This document shows, one piece after another, positions 33,114-42,356 of a DNA stretch of 64,000 nucleotides. The notes below the pieces were generated by a model. That model searched no databases, was not told where the DNA came from, and was given only the letters and a program-made list of their open reading frames with translations. The DNA is from Aeromonas taiwanensis (GTDB lineage: Bacteria > Pseudomonadota > Gammaproteobacteria > Enterobacterales > Aeromonadaceae): contig NZ_CDDD01000087.1 in assembly GCF_000820165.1 (NCBI RefSeq), positions 62,001 through 126,000 on the forward strand. Reading direction: 5' to 3'. A program made the translations under genes and the position numbers. Position 1 is the stretch's first letter; each line of letters opens with the position of its first letter.

Positions 33114-34370
33114 TTACTGGGCGGCGTTCACGAAGTCCAGCAGGGTAGCCTTGCTGATATCGCTGCGGTTCAGGCCGATAAACGGCGTGTGCTTGACCAG
33201 AATGAGTACCACATCAGCCTGTTGTAGGGCATCGGAGAGGCTAGACAGCAGGACGTTGTTACGGTTTTCCAGTACCGGCGGCAGCGCTTCGATATTGGGT
33301 TCAACCGCCAGAATCTGATAGGCAGGGTTGTTGGCCAGGGTCTTGGTAATATCCAGCGCCGGGCTCTCACGCAGGTCGTCGATGTCCGGCTTGAAGGCCA
33401 GCCCCAGACAGGCGATTTTCGGGTTGGTCAGGCCAGCAACTGCTTGTTCGACCTTCTCGACCACATAGTGGGGCTTGTAGTCGTTGATAAGCCGCGCCTG
33501 GTGGATGATCTTGGCGGTGTCCGGGTTCTGGTTGACGATAAACCAGGGGTCGACCGCGATGCAGTGGCCTCCTACGCCACAACCCGGTTGCAGGATATTG
33601 ACACGCGGGTGGCGGTTGGCCAGCGAGATCAGCTCCCACACATTGATGCCCTGCTTGTCACAGATCAGCGACAGCTCGTTGGCAAAGGCGATGTTGACGT
33701 CACGGAAGGCGTTCTCGGTCAGCTTGCTCATCTCGGCGGTACGCACTTCGGTGGCGATGCACTCGCCCTTTTTCACGAACATCTTGTACACCTGGGTAGC
33801 CGCCTGAGTGCTGAGGGCATCCATGCCACCGATGATGCGATCGTTCTCGACCAGTTCACGGATCACCTGACCCGGCAGCACGCGTTCCGGGCAGTGCGCC
33901 ACAAAGATGTCAGGGGTCTGGCCTTCCTCGACGGTGTGCGGGAAGGTCAGATCGCTGCGTCCTTCCGCCAGCCACTTGGCCATCTGTTCGGTGGCGCCAA
34001 CTGGCGAGGTGGACTCCAGCACGACCAGGTTGCCTTTCTCGAGGATCGGGGCCAGCGTGCGAGAAACTTTCTCAATGTATTTCAGATCCGGTTCGTGCTG
34101 GTCGCCTTTGAATGGGGTGGGCACGGCGATCAGGAACGCATCGGCTTTTTGCGGGGCTGTGTGTGCGCTCAGGTGACCCTCTGCGACTGCTTGCTTGACC
34201 AGATCTTCCAGGCCCGGCTCCACGATATGGATCTTGCCCTGGTTGATGGTATCTACCGCATGCTGGTTCACATCGACCCCGATGACGCGAATGCCGTTGC
34301 TGGCGATGACGGCGGCGGTCGGCAGGCCGATATAACCCAGACCGATAACGGAGATAGTCTCAAATTTCAT
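33114..34370 (-). CDS. wecC: UDP-N-acetyl-D-mannosamine dehydrogenase WecC
   Basis: 418 residues. The N-terminal NAD-binding fold is ISVIGLGYIGLPTAAVIA. The catalytic region includes LTENAFRDVNIAFANEL and the active Cys motif LQPGCGVGGHCIAVDPWF. The protein oxidises UDP-ManNAc to UDP-ManNAcA with two NAD+. Together with wecB, the next gene upstream in the operon, it supplies ManNAcA, so the capsule probably contains this uronic acid. The gene has normal GC content. Confidence 0.93.
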   Translation of the reverse strand: MKFETISVIGLGYIGLPTAAVIASNGIRVIGVDVNQHAVDTINQGKIHIVEPGLEDLVKQAVAEGHLSAHTAPQKADAFLIAVPTPFKGDQHEPDLKYIEKVSRTLAPILEKGNLVVLESTSPVGATEQMAKWLAEGRSDLTFPHTVEEGQTPDIFVAHCPERVLPGQVIRELVENDRIIGGMDALSTQAATQVYKMFVKKGECIATEVRTAEMSKLTENAFRDVNIAFANELSLICDKQGINVWELISLANRHPRVNILQPGCGVGGHCIAVDPWFIVNQNPDTAKIIHQARLINDYKPHYVVEKVEQAVAGLTNPKIACLGLAFKPDIDDLRESPALDITKTLANNPAYQILAVEPNIEALPPVLENRNNVLLSSLSDALQQADVVLILVKHTPFIGLNRSDISKATLLDFVNAAQ

Positions 34371-34436
34371 GATTTATGTGCTCTCAAGGGAAATAGAGGG
34401 GCATCCCGCCCCCATAACTGTGTGTAGTCGGTGCGA

Positions 34437-35618
34437 TCAGGCGACCTGAAGGCTGCTGTCGATCTGCTGGGCCAGGGCGCCACCCAGGCCAAGCACGGCA
34501 TCCACGATGCGCTGGCTGGTCTTGCCATCCCCATAGGGGTTGTTGGCATGACTCATGACCTGATAGGCCAGTTCGTCATCGAGCAAACGGGTGGTTTCGG
34601 CCACGATGGTTGCATCGCAGGTGCCCACCAGTCGCACCGTGCCAGCCTTGACGGCGGCCGGACGCTCGGTGGTGTCGCGCATGCACAGCACAGGTTTGCC
34701 CAATGTCGGCGCCTCTTCCTGAATACCGCCAGAATCGGTCAGGATGAGGTAACTGCGCTTCATCAGGTAGACAAACGGCAGGTAGTCTTGCGGTTCGATC
34801 AAGTGCACATTGTCAAACCCGCTGAGGTTGCGCTTGACCGGCTCCTGCACGTTGGGGTTGAGGTGCACCGGATAGACGATCTGGACATCATCGCGCTCGG
34901 CCAGCGCGGCCAGCGCCTTGCAGATGCGCTCGAAACCTTCGCCGTGGTTCTCGCGGCGGTGACCGGTGACCAGCACCATCTTCTTGGTGGCATCGAGGAA
35001 GGGGAAGCGGGCGGCCAGCTCGCCATTGAGGGCGGCGTCGCCGTCGATCTTCGCCGAAACATCCAGCAGGGCATCGATCACCGAGTTACCTGTGATGAAG
35101 ATGGTCTCGGGGACGATGTTCTCCATGATGAGGTTTTTCAGGGAGCTGACGGTCGGAGTGTAGTGCTGGTCGGCGATGCCGCCGGTGAGACGGCGCATCC
35201 CTTCCTCGGGCCAGGGGGAGTAGATATTGCCGGTGCGAAGACCCGCCTCGACGTGGCCGACGGCAACCCTGTGGTAGTAGGCAGACAGGGTGGCGGCAAA
35301 CGAGGTGGCGGTGTCGCCGTGCACCAGTACCCGGGTTGGTTTGAAGTCGTCAAATACCGGCTTGAGCCCTTGCAGGATGGCGGTAGTGACATCGTTCAGA
35401 TCCTGGCCCGGTTTCATGATGTTGAGATCGTATTCGGGCTGGATCTCGAACAGGTTGAGCACTTGGTCCAGCATTTCCCGATGCTGTCCAGTGACACAAA
35501 CCCGGATATCGACATGACGTTGTCGTTTGAAGGCCTTGACTATTGGGGCCATCTTGATCGCCTCGGGACGAGTCCCGAATACGATCAGTACGCGCTGCGA
35601 TGAGAGCATGTTATTCAT
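34437..35618 (-). CDS. wecB: UDP-N-acetylglucosamine 2-epimerase (non-hydrolysing) WecB
   Basis: 393 residues from the ATG at 35618. An ATG at 35609 is equally possible, and the longer frame to 35690 would run into the preceding gene. Family features are [78 protein letters not shown] and [19 protein letters not shown]. It converts UDP-GlcNAc to UDP-ManNAc in the cytoplasm. It feeds WecC. Confidence 0.93.
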   Translation of the reverse strand: MNNMLSSQRVLIVFGTRPEAIKMAPIVKAFKRQRHVDIRVCVTGQHREMLDQVLNLFEIQPEYDLNIMKPGQDLNDVTTAILQGLKPVFDDFKPTRVLVHGDTATSFAATLSAYYHRVAVGHVEAGLRTGNIYSPWPEEGMRRLTGGIADQHYTPTVSSLKNLIMENIVPETIFITGNSVIDALLDVSAKIDGDAALNGELAARFPFLDATKKMVLVTGHRRENHGEGFERICKALAALAERDDVQIVYPVHLNPNVQEPVKRNLSGFDNVHLIEPQDYLPFVYLMKRSYLILTDSGGIQEEAPTLGKPVLCMRDTTERPAAVKAGTVRLVGTCDATIVAETTRLLDDELAYQVMSHANNPYGDGKTSQRIVDAVLGLGGALAQQIDSSLQVA

Positions 35619-35641
35619 TCCCGTGAATAAAGGTGTTGTCA

Positions 35642-36628
35642 TTAAAAAGAGAGGAGGTCTCTTTTCAGTTGCTCCAGGCGGTGACGCCACGTGTGTTCCT
35701 CAAGCACAACTCTTCTGACAGCATTCCTGATGTCAGATTGTTGTTTTTTATTGTTGTGAAGCGCTTCGTAGAGCGCGCGTGCCGAAGCACCATCTTTGGC
35801 GACCGCGATGCTGTCGCCAAAGATGTTTTCCATGGCCAGCGAGGGCGTGCTGATGATCACGCAACCGGCGCAGGCCAGTTCAATGACTCGCCGTGAGAGC
35901 ATGGTCGGCGAGTCCTGAATCGTGTTGAAGTTCAGTTGTATTTCGTACTGATGGCACAGGGAGGGTATTTCCCTGTTACTGATAGCGGGTCGGCAAAAAG
36001 GACGAATGTGCTCGGGGTAGGAGCTGCTCTTTCCTCGAGCCCAGAAACGGTCATAAATCACCAGTGACTTGTCGGTGAGGGCACTGAGGATCTCATCCTG
36101 TTGGCGACTGCGGTCGGCTAATTCATTACCGTAGTACCCCCCCATGAATGCCAGGGGGGAGGCCGCCGGCGTGCTCATTGCGTGGTAATGGGCCGGTTGG
36201 GCGGCGAACATCAACAACCCGACGTGGCGAAAACGCTGGTGAGGCAGCCCTTGATAGCGTTCGATGCAGCGCGAGTCCGTGGTATAGACGAGGTCGAACA
36301 GGGCCGCCGCATCGGCAAAACGTTGAAAATGAAACGGATCTTCCTTGTTCCAGAAAATGGTTGGAATGCCGCACTTGCGACAAAACTCAACCAGCTGTCT
36401 GAGCTCTTCCTTGTCTTGGGTATGAGGATAGGAGGCGACTTTGCCCCGCCAGCTATCCCCGTGACCGCGCCAGGTTGATTCGACCAGCAGATAGTCGGGC
36501 TTATACCACCTCAGCTTCCAGCGCCAGTTGGTCGGAGTCAGCCTGATCAGGTTGGCATCGGGGGCCAGGCTGTAAGTCGTGAATTCGTCCGCTACGAGAG
36601 CGATGGTCGGTTTGTTCCATGTAGACAA
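35642..36628 (-). CDS. CgeB-like glycosyltransferase, paralog of the GT-B module of the 921-residue protein
   Basis: 328 residues. It matches residues 355-690 of the large transferase in the same operon. Shared segments are [13 protein letters not shown] versus [26 protein letters not shown] versus PVVFWNKEDPTNY, and [21 protein letters not shown] versus NTVQDSPTMFSRRVFEILACG, ending [10 protein letters not shown]. It has no second module and no membrane span. It probably transfers an early sugar of the capsule chain (inference). It sits between kpsE and wecB with short gaps on both sides. Confidence 0.82.
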   Translation of the reverse strand: MSTWNKPTIALVADEFTTYSLAPDANLIRLTPTNWRWKLRWYKPDYLLVESTWRGHGDSWRGKVASYPHTQDKEELRQLVEFCRKCGIPTIFWNKEDPFHFQRFADAAALFDLVYTTDSRCIERYQGLPHQRFRHVGLLMFAAQPAHYHAMSTPAASPLAFMGGYYGNELADRSRQQDEILSALTDKSLVIYDRFWARGKSSSYPEHIRPFCRPAISNREIPSLCHQYEIQLNFNTIQDSPTMLSRRVIELACAGCVIISTPSLAMENIFGDSIAVAKDGASARALYEALHNNKKQQSDIRNAVRRVVLEEHTWRHRLEQLKRDLLSF

Positions 36629-36705
36629 CGGCGATACTTCTCAGGCAAGGGCGATCCGTGCGCCCGCTATTACACAGAGCCTGTGCTGGCTCCCTTACGT
36701 TTCAG

Positions 36706-37908
36706 TCAGTCCTGGTGCTCGCGCAGGGTCGCAAGACCCATGACGATGAGGCCATAGAAGAGGCAGAGCAGCACGCCTATGGTGGCCAGGTTGTAGAGGC
36801 GGCGCGGGTATTCGGCATCTTCGGCCAGGGTGGGCTGGGTGATGACCAAGAGGTGTTTCAGCTTGCGATAAGCCTCGACCCGGGCCTGCTCCAGACTGAT
36901 CAGGCCCGTCTTGTAGAGATCCATGGCCAGGGTCGCCTGGGTCTGCACATCCATGTAACCGGCCGTGACTTCGTTCATCGCGTTGTTGTCGAGTCCGGTG
37001 AGCTTGGCTTTTTCCTGCTGCAGCTGCTTGGTCAAGGCATCGACGCGGGCCTGTACCGAGATGACGGCTGGGGCCGTGTCCCTCATGTAGCTGCTCAGTT
37101 GCTTCAATTCCGCCTGCTGGTTCACCAGCTCGGCCTCAATCTGGCTGACGACTCCCAGGCGAGCACTGCTGGTGGATTCCGGGCTGATCAGTTGATGGCT
37201 GTTTTGAAAGGCCAGGACCTTGGCCTTTTCATCCTGTACCCGTTGATAGGCCCTATTGACCTCTTTTTCGACGAATGCCAGTTGATCCAGCGCGACCTGG
37301 TGCCCCAGTTTGTTGATGAAGCGTTCGGATTCCCTGAGCATCAGGCTCACCACTTGCCGGCCATATTCGGGTTCGAAGGTCTGCAACTCGATGGTGAGCA
37401 CACCCGAGAGCTCATCGAGGTGCAGAGTCAGGTGCTCTCGGTAGTATTCGATAAAGTCTTCCCGGCTGACCTCGTCCGGCAGGCGCGAGAAATAGTCGGC
37501 CTTGTCGCTCTGGTAATGGGACTTGAGAGCCAGTTCTTTATCCAGTTTGGCGAGCAGATCCCAGGACTTCAGATAATCTTGCACCAGCAATACATCCTGA
37601 TGATTGCTGCCACCGATGCCCAGCATAGACAGTGCATCGGGCAGCATCTTGATCTGGTCCGCCTGCTTGATGATGACTTCTGCCCGGCTCACATAACGGT
37701 CGGAAGCGATGAAGCCCAGGTAGAGCACTGCGATGGAGAAACAGGCCAGCACCCAGAGAAAGCTGCCGAGTTTCAGACTCTGCTGCCAGGAGCGATGCGC
37801 AATCTGAAAGCCGCTTGAGTCGATAAAAAATTGCTTTGGCTCATTGCCGAGTTTACGCAGTTTACGAATAAGGCGTGATGGCTTGGCGGGTCTGATAGGT
37901 TGAGTCAT
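36706..37908 (-). CDS. kpsE: Capsule export inner-membrane/periplasmic co-polymerase-like protein KpsE
   Basis: 400 residues of the KpsE/CtrB/BexC family. One membrane span lies near residues 48-67 (LGSFLWVLACFSIAVLYLGF) and another near the C-terminus (YNLATIGVLLCLFYGLIVMG). Between them is a long periplasmic coiled-coil region (about 210-340) with FVEKEVNRAYQRVQDEKAKVLAFQNSH. It bridges the KpsMT transporter and the outer-membrane KpsD channel. Confidence 0.9.
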   Translation of the reverse strand: MTQPIRPAKPSRLIRKLRKLGNEPKQFFIDSSGFQIAHRSWQQSLKLGSFLWVLACFSIAVLYLGFIASDRYVSRAEVIIKQADQIKMLPDALSMLGIGGSNHQDVLLVQDYLKSWDLLAKLDKELALKSHYQSDKADYFSRLPDEVSREDFIEYYREHLTLHLDELSGVLTIELQTFEPEYGRQVVSLMLRESERFINKLGHQVALDQLAFVEKEVNRAYQRVQDEKAKVLAFQNSHQLISPESTSSARLGVVSQIEAELVNQQAELKQLSSYMRDTAPAVISVQARVDALTKQLQQEKAKLTGLDNNAMNEVTAGYMDVQTQATLAMDLYKTGLISLEQARVEAYRKLKHLLVITQPTLAEDAEYPRRLYNLATIGVLLCLFYGLIVMGLATLREHQD

Positions 37909-37923
37909 GTTGGTTTGAACTTG

Positions 37924-38574
37924 TTATAGATTCTGATAAATACGGATGGCATCGTCGATATCGTCGAAGACTTCCAATGTACTGTTGCGCAGCAATATTC
38001 CCATGTCGCACTGCTGACGCAGATTCTTCATGTCGTGGGAGACCATGATAAGGCTCGCGGTTTCACGTTTCTGATTAAAGGTATCTATACACTTCTGTTT
38101 GAAGCGTGTATCCCCCACCGACGTGATCTCGTCGGTCAGATAAATATCAAAGTCAAAGGCCATGCTGACGGCAAAGGAAAACTTGGATCTCATACCGCTG
38201 GAGTAGGTCTTGATCGGCAGCTCGTAATGCTGGCCGATCTCTGAAAACTCCTTGACCCACTCTTCTACTTCCCGGGTATCGCGCACCCCGTGGATGCGGC
38301 AGACGAAACGGGTGTTTTCCCGTCCCGTCATGCTGCCTTGAAACCCGCCGCTCAAGGCCAGCGGCCAGGAGACGCGACATTGGCGAATCACCTTGCCCTT
38401 GCTGGGCATATCCATGCCACCCAGCAGGCGCAGCAGGGTGGATTTACCCGCACCGTTGACGCCCAATATGCCGATATTGCGATCCCGTGGCAGCGCGATG
38501 CTGACATCACGCAGCACATAGTTGCGGCCAAACCTGGTGGGGTAGTATTTGGAGACACTGTCAAGAATGATCAT
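37924..38574 (-). CDS. kpsT: Capsule export ABC transporter ATP-binding protein KpsT
   Basis: 216 residues from the ATG at 38574, the usual KpsT/CtrD length. The upstream in-frame extension overlaps kpsM and is rejected. Motifs are MIILDSVSKYYPT at the start, Walker A GVNGAGKST, the degenerate signature TYSSGMRSKFSFAVSM, Walker B DIYLTDEI and switch VSHDM. It drives export of the lipid-linked polysaccharide through KpsM. Confidence 0.92.
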   Translation of the reverse strand: MIILDSVSKYYPTRFGRNYVLRDVSIALPRDRNIGILGVNGAGKSTLLRLLGGMDMPSKGKVIRQCRVSWPLALSGGFQGSMTGRENTRFVCRIHGVRDTREVEEWVKEFSEIGQHYELPIKTYSSGMRSKFSFAVSMAFDFDIYLTDEITSVGDTRFKQKCIDTFNQKRETASLIMVSHDMKNLRQQCDMGILLRNSTLEVFDDIDDAIRIYQNL

Positions 38575-38585
38575 AGGGTTCCGCG

Positions 38586-39386
38586 TTAACTGGCGATGAG
38601 TCGGCGGTGGCTCAGGCGATAGCCACTCATGGCAAAAGTCAGCAACAGCAAGGTAATACCGGAAAGATAGGCCCAACTGACATTGGGGCTGCTATACCCC
38701 GTGATCCAGCCACTGCGTATGAGCTCGAGGGCATGAACCAATGGGTTCCACAAAAACCAGTGCTGATACTGAGCCGGGATGCTCATCAAGGGGTACATCA
38801 CGCAAGAGATAAACATCAGCGGCATCATCAGCAGATCGAGGAATTTGTTTGCCTCCTGAAATAGCGTACTGATGATGCAGAACACGATTCCGAGGGAAAA
38901 CGAGAACACCATCAACAGCAAATAGCCGAGAATAACCTGCAAGGGGTCTGCCGGAATGGCATCGAAACCAAACCAGAGCAGTCCCAACACCAATATGATT
39001 CCCACAATCATGCCCACCATGGCTTCGAGCATGAAGCGGGAGACAAAGGTGGCAAAAGGGGTCACTTGCCGATAGCAGAACAGCCCCATATTGGCGCTGA
39101 CCGCCGATTGCAGCTTGGTCACGACATTCTTGAAAAAGATGAAAGGCAGATAGCCGGCGGTGATAAAGAGTGGTGCCGGGGCCCCCCCAAACCCGCTGTG
39201 GCCACGCAACCCGAAAATCAGGCTAAATGCTCCAATGATCAGTAAGGGATCGAGCAAGGCCCAGGCGTAACCCAGCCGATAGCTGCCAAAACGGGTCTTC
39301 AGTTCACGGATAAGCAGACCAAATGTGACATCTCGCAGCACCTGCAAGGACGTTCTGGACGTTTGGTTGAGGATGGGTTTATGCAT
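38586..39386 (-). CDS. kpsM: Capsule export ABC transporter permease KpsM
   Basis: 266 residues with six membrane spans of the ABC-2 type. Family features are LIRELKTRFGSYRLGYAWALLDPL near the N-terminus and a C-terminal SGITLLLLTFAMSGYRLSHRR. It forms the export channel with KpsT, whose gene starts 11 bases after its stop. Confidence 0.9.
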   Translation of the reverse strand: MHKPILNQTSRTSLQVLRDVTFGLLIRELKTRFGSYRLGYAWALLDPLLIIGAFSLIFGLRGHSGFGGAPAPLFITAGYLPFIFFKNVVTKLQSAVSANMGLFCYRQVTPFATFVSRFMLEAMVGMIVGIILVLGLLWFGFDAIPADPLQVILGYLLLMVFSFSLGIVFCIISTLFQEANKFLDLLMMPLMFISCVMYPLMSIPAQYQHWFLWNPLVHALELIRSGWITGYSSPNVSWAYLSGITLLLLTFAMSGYRLSHRRLIAS

Positions 39387-39447
39387 GGGGTCCTGTGCCG
39401 TATGGCGGGCTTGCCGATTGACGAGCCCGCATGGTTTGGTGAGCGGC

Positions 39448-41241
39448 TTAGTTGATGGCTACGTTTGCCGCCACGGCGATCTGATAGATGATCTGGGTGA
39501 TGTCTTTGACAGACTGCATGGTCTTGCTGTCGACCTTGGGCAACACCATGATCTGATCTCCTGGCTGGACATTGCCCTGCCCTTTGAACTCCACCAAACC
39601 ATTGGCATGTACGATGGCGATGCGCTGATCGTTCGCACGTTCGCTAAACCCACCCGCCCAGGCGACATAGTCATCGAGGTTGGCATTGGGGTTGTAGACC
39701 ACGGCCTGCGGCATCAGCACTTCACCGCCAACCTGAATGAGATCCGTCTTGTTGGGGATCACTATCTGATCGCCCTGCTCCAGTTGAATGTTGGCGATGA
39801 TGCCCTTGTCGGCGACCACGACCTTGCCAAGGGGCTGGATCTTGCGCGCCTTGTCTACGAACTGCATGACCAGTTCGGCTTCCTTGGCCCGAATGGTCGC
39901 TTCACCATCCGAACTGGCCGGGGCGGTGAATACGCTGCGCTCCAGCCGGTTTAGAGACTCATCGAGCATCTCTTTCTGGCGGATGGCCACACTCTTGCGC
40001 ATCAGATAGATGGATTGGTAATCAGCCAGATCCGGATTGATCGGAATGTGGTTGAGCAGGTCGTGCAGTTTGGTTTCTTTGCGCACGGTGAAGTAGGAGG
40101 GGCCCATATAACTGCCGCTGACCTGCACGTCGTAAACCTGTGCGTGCATATCATCGTTGAACAGGACCTTGTCGCCGTCCTTGAGCTGTACCTGGGCAAA
40201 ATCCTTGTAGGGCAGATAGATGGAGAAGGGACCGCTTGAGCGATCACCAACCACCCCGACGTGGCTCACCTTGGCGAGGGGGAGGGCATAATTGACCAGC
40301 TCAGCCCCCAGCGTATTGTGCTGTTTCAACTCGAAGCGGAACGGATTGCGAACCTTGCCAGCCACATTGACCATGGGCCCTTGAGGCTCGACCAGGATGA
40401 CGTCCTGATCTTTAAGCGACAGCTTGGGCATGCGACCTTTCTGCATGAACTCATACAGATCGATCTGCTGTATGACCTGATTCTGGCGTAATACCTTGAT
40501 TTTACGGTAGCTGCCGCGCTCTGAATCGATACCGCCAGCCCGCTTGAGGAAGTAGAGCACGCTGTCGGAAGATTGTCCGGCATATTGACCTGGGCGGATC
40601 ACCGGGCCGGTGACGAATACACTCACCGGGGTGGTCGTCAGCAAATTGACATAGATATTGACGTTGTTGGTGAACACATCCCCAATCTTGCTGGTGACCA
40701 GATTATTGATTTGGCTGGCAGGGACATTCTTGACGTTGATGGGGCCCACGTCGGGAATGAAAATGTTGCCCTGATTGTCGACGGTCACGACGTTGGAGAA
40801 GTTGACCGCCCCCCAGATCCAGATATTCAGCTTGTCCCCGGGCGCTATCAGATAATTGTCATTCAAGCCATCGCTGCGTTCTGTTTCATATCCCCCGGCA
40901 AACAGATTGGCTCCATAGGGGGGAGGGAGTCCGGCCTCAGCCTGTGGCAGCAACTTCCGCACATCGGCTTCGCCGGGCAGTAACATGCCTTGCCGGTTTT
41001 GCTGGGCAAAGCTACCGGTTGTGGCACTCGTGTTGGCTTGGCCGCTCAATGTGGATAAGCCCCCGAGTTGAGGCCGATGGTTATCACTGGCCTGACCGGA
41101 CAGGTTATAACCAAACGATGTGCCATTTGATTGGGACAGATCCGGTGCGCTGGCCGCCATGGTGGTGCAAGAGGCACTGACGAAAAACAGGAAGGCACTC
41201 AGCTGACGAAAGTTCATTTTCTTCAAAACATATCCCTTCAT
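39448..41241 (-). CDS. kpsD: Capsule polysaccharide export protein KpsD (outer-membrane export channel family)
   Basis: 597 residues from the ATG at 41241, or 589 from ATG 41217, which begins the signal peptide more cleanly (MNFRQLSAFLFFVSA). The polysaccharide export domain starts at YLIAPGDKLNIWIWGAVNFS (about residue 129). It is followed by repeated SLBB-type beta-grasp segments such as VFVTGPVIRPGQYAG, VNVAGKVRNPFRFE and VQVGGEVLMPQAVVYN. It carries the polymer across the periplasm and outer membrane with KpsE. The upstream lipoprotein gene ends 2 bases before it. Confidence 0.88.
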   Translation of the reverse strand: MKGYVLKKMNFRQLSAFLFFVSASCTTMAASAPDLSQSNGTSFGYNLSGQASDNHRPQLGGLSTLSGQANTSATTGSFAQQNRQGMLLPGEADVRKLLPQAEAGLPPPYGANLFAGGYETERSDGLNDNYLIAPGDKLNIWIWGAVNFSNVVTVDNQGNIFIPDVGPINVKNVPASQINNLVTSKIGDVFTNNVNIYVNLLTTTPVSVFVTGPVIRPGQYAGQSSDSVLYFLKRAGGIDSERGSYRKIKVLRQNQVIQQIDLYEFMQKGRMPKLSLKDQDVILVEPQGPMVNVAGKVRNPFRFELKQHNTLGAELVNYALPLAKVSHVGVVGDRSSGPFSIYLPYKDFAQVQLKDGDKVLFNDDMHAQVYDVQVSGSYMGPSYFTVRKETKLHDLLNHIPINPDLADYQSIYLMRKSVAIRQKEMLDESLNRLERSVFTAPASSDGEATIRAKEAELVMQFVDKARKIQPLGKVVVADKGIIANIQLEQGDQIVIPNKTDLIQVGGEVLMPQAVVYNPNANLDDYVAWAGGFSERANDQRIAIVHANGLVEFKGQGNVQPGDQIMVLPKVDSKTMQSVKDITQIIYQIAVAANVAIN

Positions 41242-41243
41242 GT

Positions 41244-41618
41244 TTATTGGTCAGCCAACAGGTTGCCGACAGATGCCTGTTCCAGTTGGGGGACCTGGTA
41301 CCAAAGCTCTTCACGTTTGCATGCGGCACTTCTTTGAGAGTGGCCTTGATAGCTGTTCACCAGCAGCTCAACACATTCAAGCCCCAAGGCGGACACGTAG
41401 CGCTGACCAAGGGTGAATGTGATGCTGTTTGTGTTGATGGCAGTCCCTTGAGGCAGGGTATTGAGCGCCTGCTGCAAGTCTGCGGGCATGGTGTGTTGAG
41501 TGCTGGTGGCTGATGGATTGACAAGCGGGCGAGAGGCTTCGACCAGCTTTGGCTCGTAGGCGCAACCAGCAATTTGTAGTGCCAGCAGTGATGCCAGGAA
41601 ACGGGTTGTGTAGCTCAT
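41244..41618 (-). CDS. Small predicted lipoprotein, first gene of the capsule operon
   Basis: 124 residues. The signal peptide ends in a good lipobox (LLALQIAGC), so Cys19 is probably lipidated. The mature part has three further Cys residues (ECVELL, AACKREE region) and no recognised domain. It lies 2 bases before kpsD, which implies a coupled role in building or anchoring the export channel. Known KpsD proteins often need a lipoprotein pilotin or partner, so that is my guess. I do not recognise the family. Confidence 0.65.
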   Translation of the reverse strand: MSYTTRFLASLLALQIAGCAYEPKLVEASRPLVNPSATSTQHTMPADLQQALNTLPQGTAINTNSITFTLGQRYVSALGLECVELLVNSYQGHSQRSAACKREELWYQVPQLEQASVGNLLADQ

Positions 41619-42356
41619 ATGTCAATATTGTCCACGAAGTCGAAATCTGAAACCTAGGGATAAGCTGTGCACCACTATGTTGTACAAGTGCTTTGTCATT
41701 ATTTTGGAGAGGAGAGTGCCTGTGAGCCGAAAAAGAGCAAAGCTACCGCACGGAGTGCGTCATTACCCCATCAAAGAAGCAGCTATGTTATGAAGGAATG
41801 AAAAGGCGCGCAGTCTTTAATGTTGTTTTGTTGACTGGCTAATAGATATATCCCGTGCCACTTCAAATCCAGTAATAGCAAGGGCGCCAAAGGGCGCCCA
41901 AGACTCATGCGATCCTAAATGTAAATCCAGGCAGGATCAACCCATACGAGTACCATGATGAGCAATATAAGCCTTTTTTAATGCTTTGACCTCAAAGTGT
42001 TAGGTCAAAAAATAACCAGTCCGTGTATTTTTGGACGTTTTTATTCCATTGGTGCCTATGTTGGGAGCGAGGCTATGGCCGGATGAAACGAACAAGGTTG
42101 CGATTCGCTCATTGAAATATCTAACTCACGGTATGACAGTCTATTTATTAAATATTATTAGAGGTGTCATGTTTTTCTCATGATGAGACAGTGAATTAAT
42201 CTGTAAATTTCTCTCTGGACAAATATTGGTAGACCACTCCACTAAAAAAGTGTGATTTTTTAGTTTTAATATCCATTTGACAACCGGCGTCCGGACTGAC
42301 TATGCCTGAAGTGTGCTTTGGCGCTTAAGCACAGGAGACAGGAGTAGGAGGGGAAC
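41619..42356. promoter_or_regulatory. 738-base intergenic region between capsule operon and the PagL-like gene
   Basis: No gene is recognised. It contains the ops-like site (41740-41749) and a strong GC hairpin GGGCGCC/GGCGCCC at 41882-41899 without a T tract. There is an 8-bp inverted repeat TTTGACCT/AGGTCAAA (41985-41992 and 42002-42009), and a 9-bp AT-rich inverted repeat ACTAAAAAA/TTTTTTAGT (42241-42249 and 42256-42264). Most of the region is AT-rich. The divergent promoters of both transcripts must lie here, but I cannot place them confidently. Confidence 0.5.
41740..41749 (-). promoter_or_regulatory. ops/JUMPstart-like element in the capsule operon leader
   Basis: On the minus strand the sequence reads GTGCGGTAGCTTTG, matching the core GCGGTAGC.T of the ops element that recruits the antiterminator RfaH. 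It lies about 120 bases upstream of the first start codon of an 18-kb operon, the usual place. A small hairpin CGCAC/GTGCG (41747-41759) overlaps it. The upstream half of a full JUMPstart sequence is only weakly present. Confidence 0.6.

Noticed and set aside
42241-42264. A/T-rich inverted repeat as a rho-independent terminator
   Set aside because: The stem is entirely A/T except the ends and no gene ends nearby; kept only as an inverted repeat.
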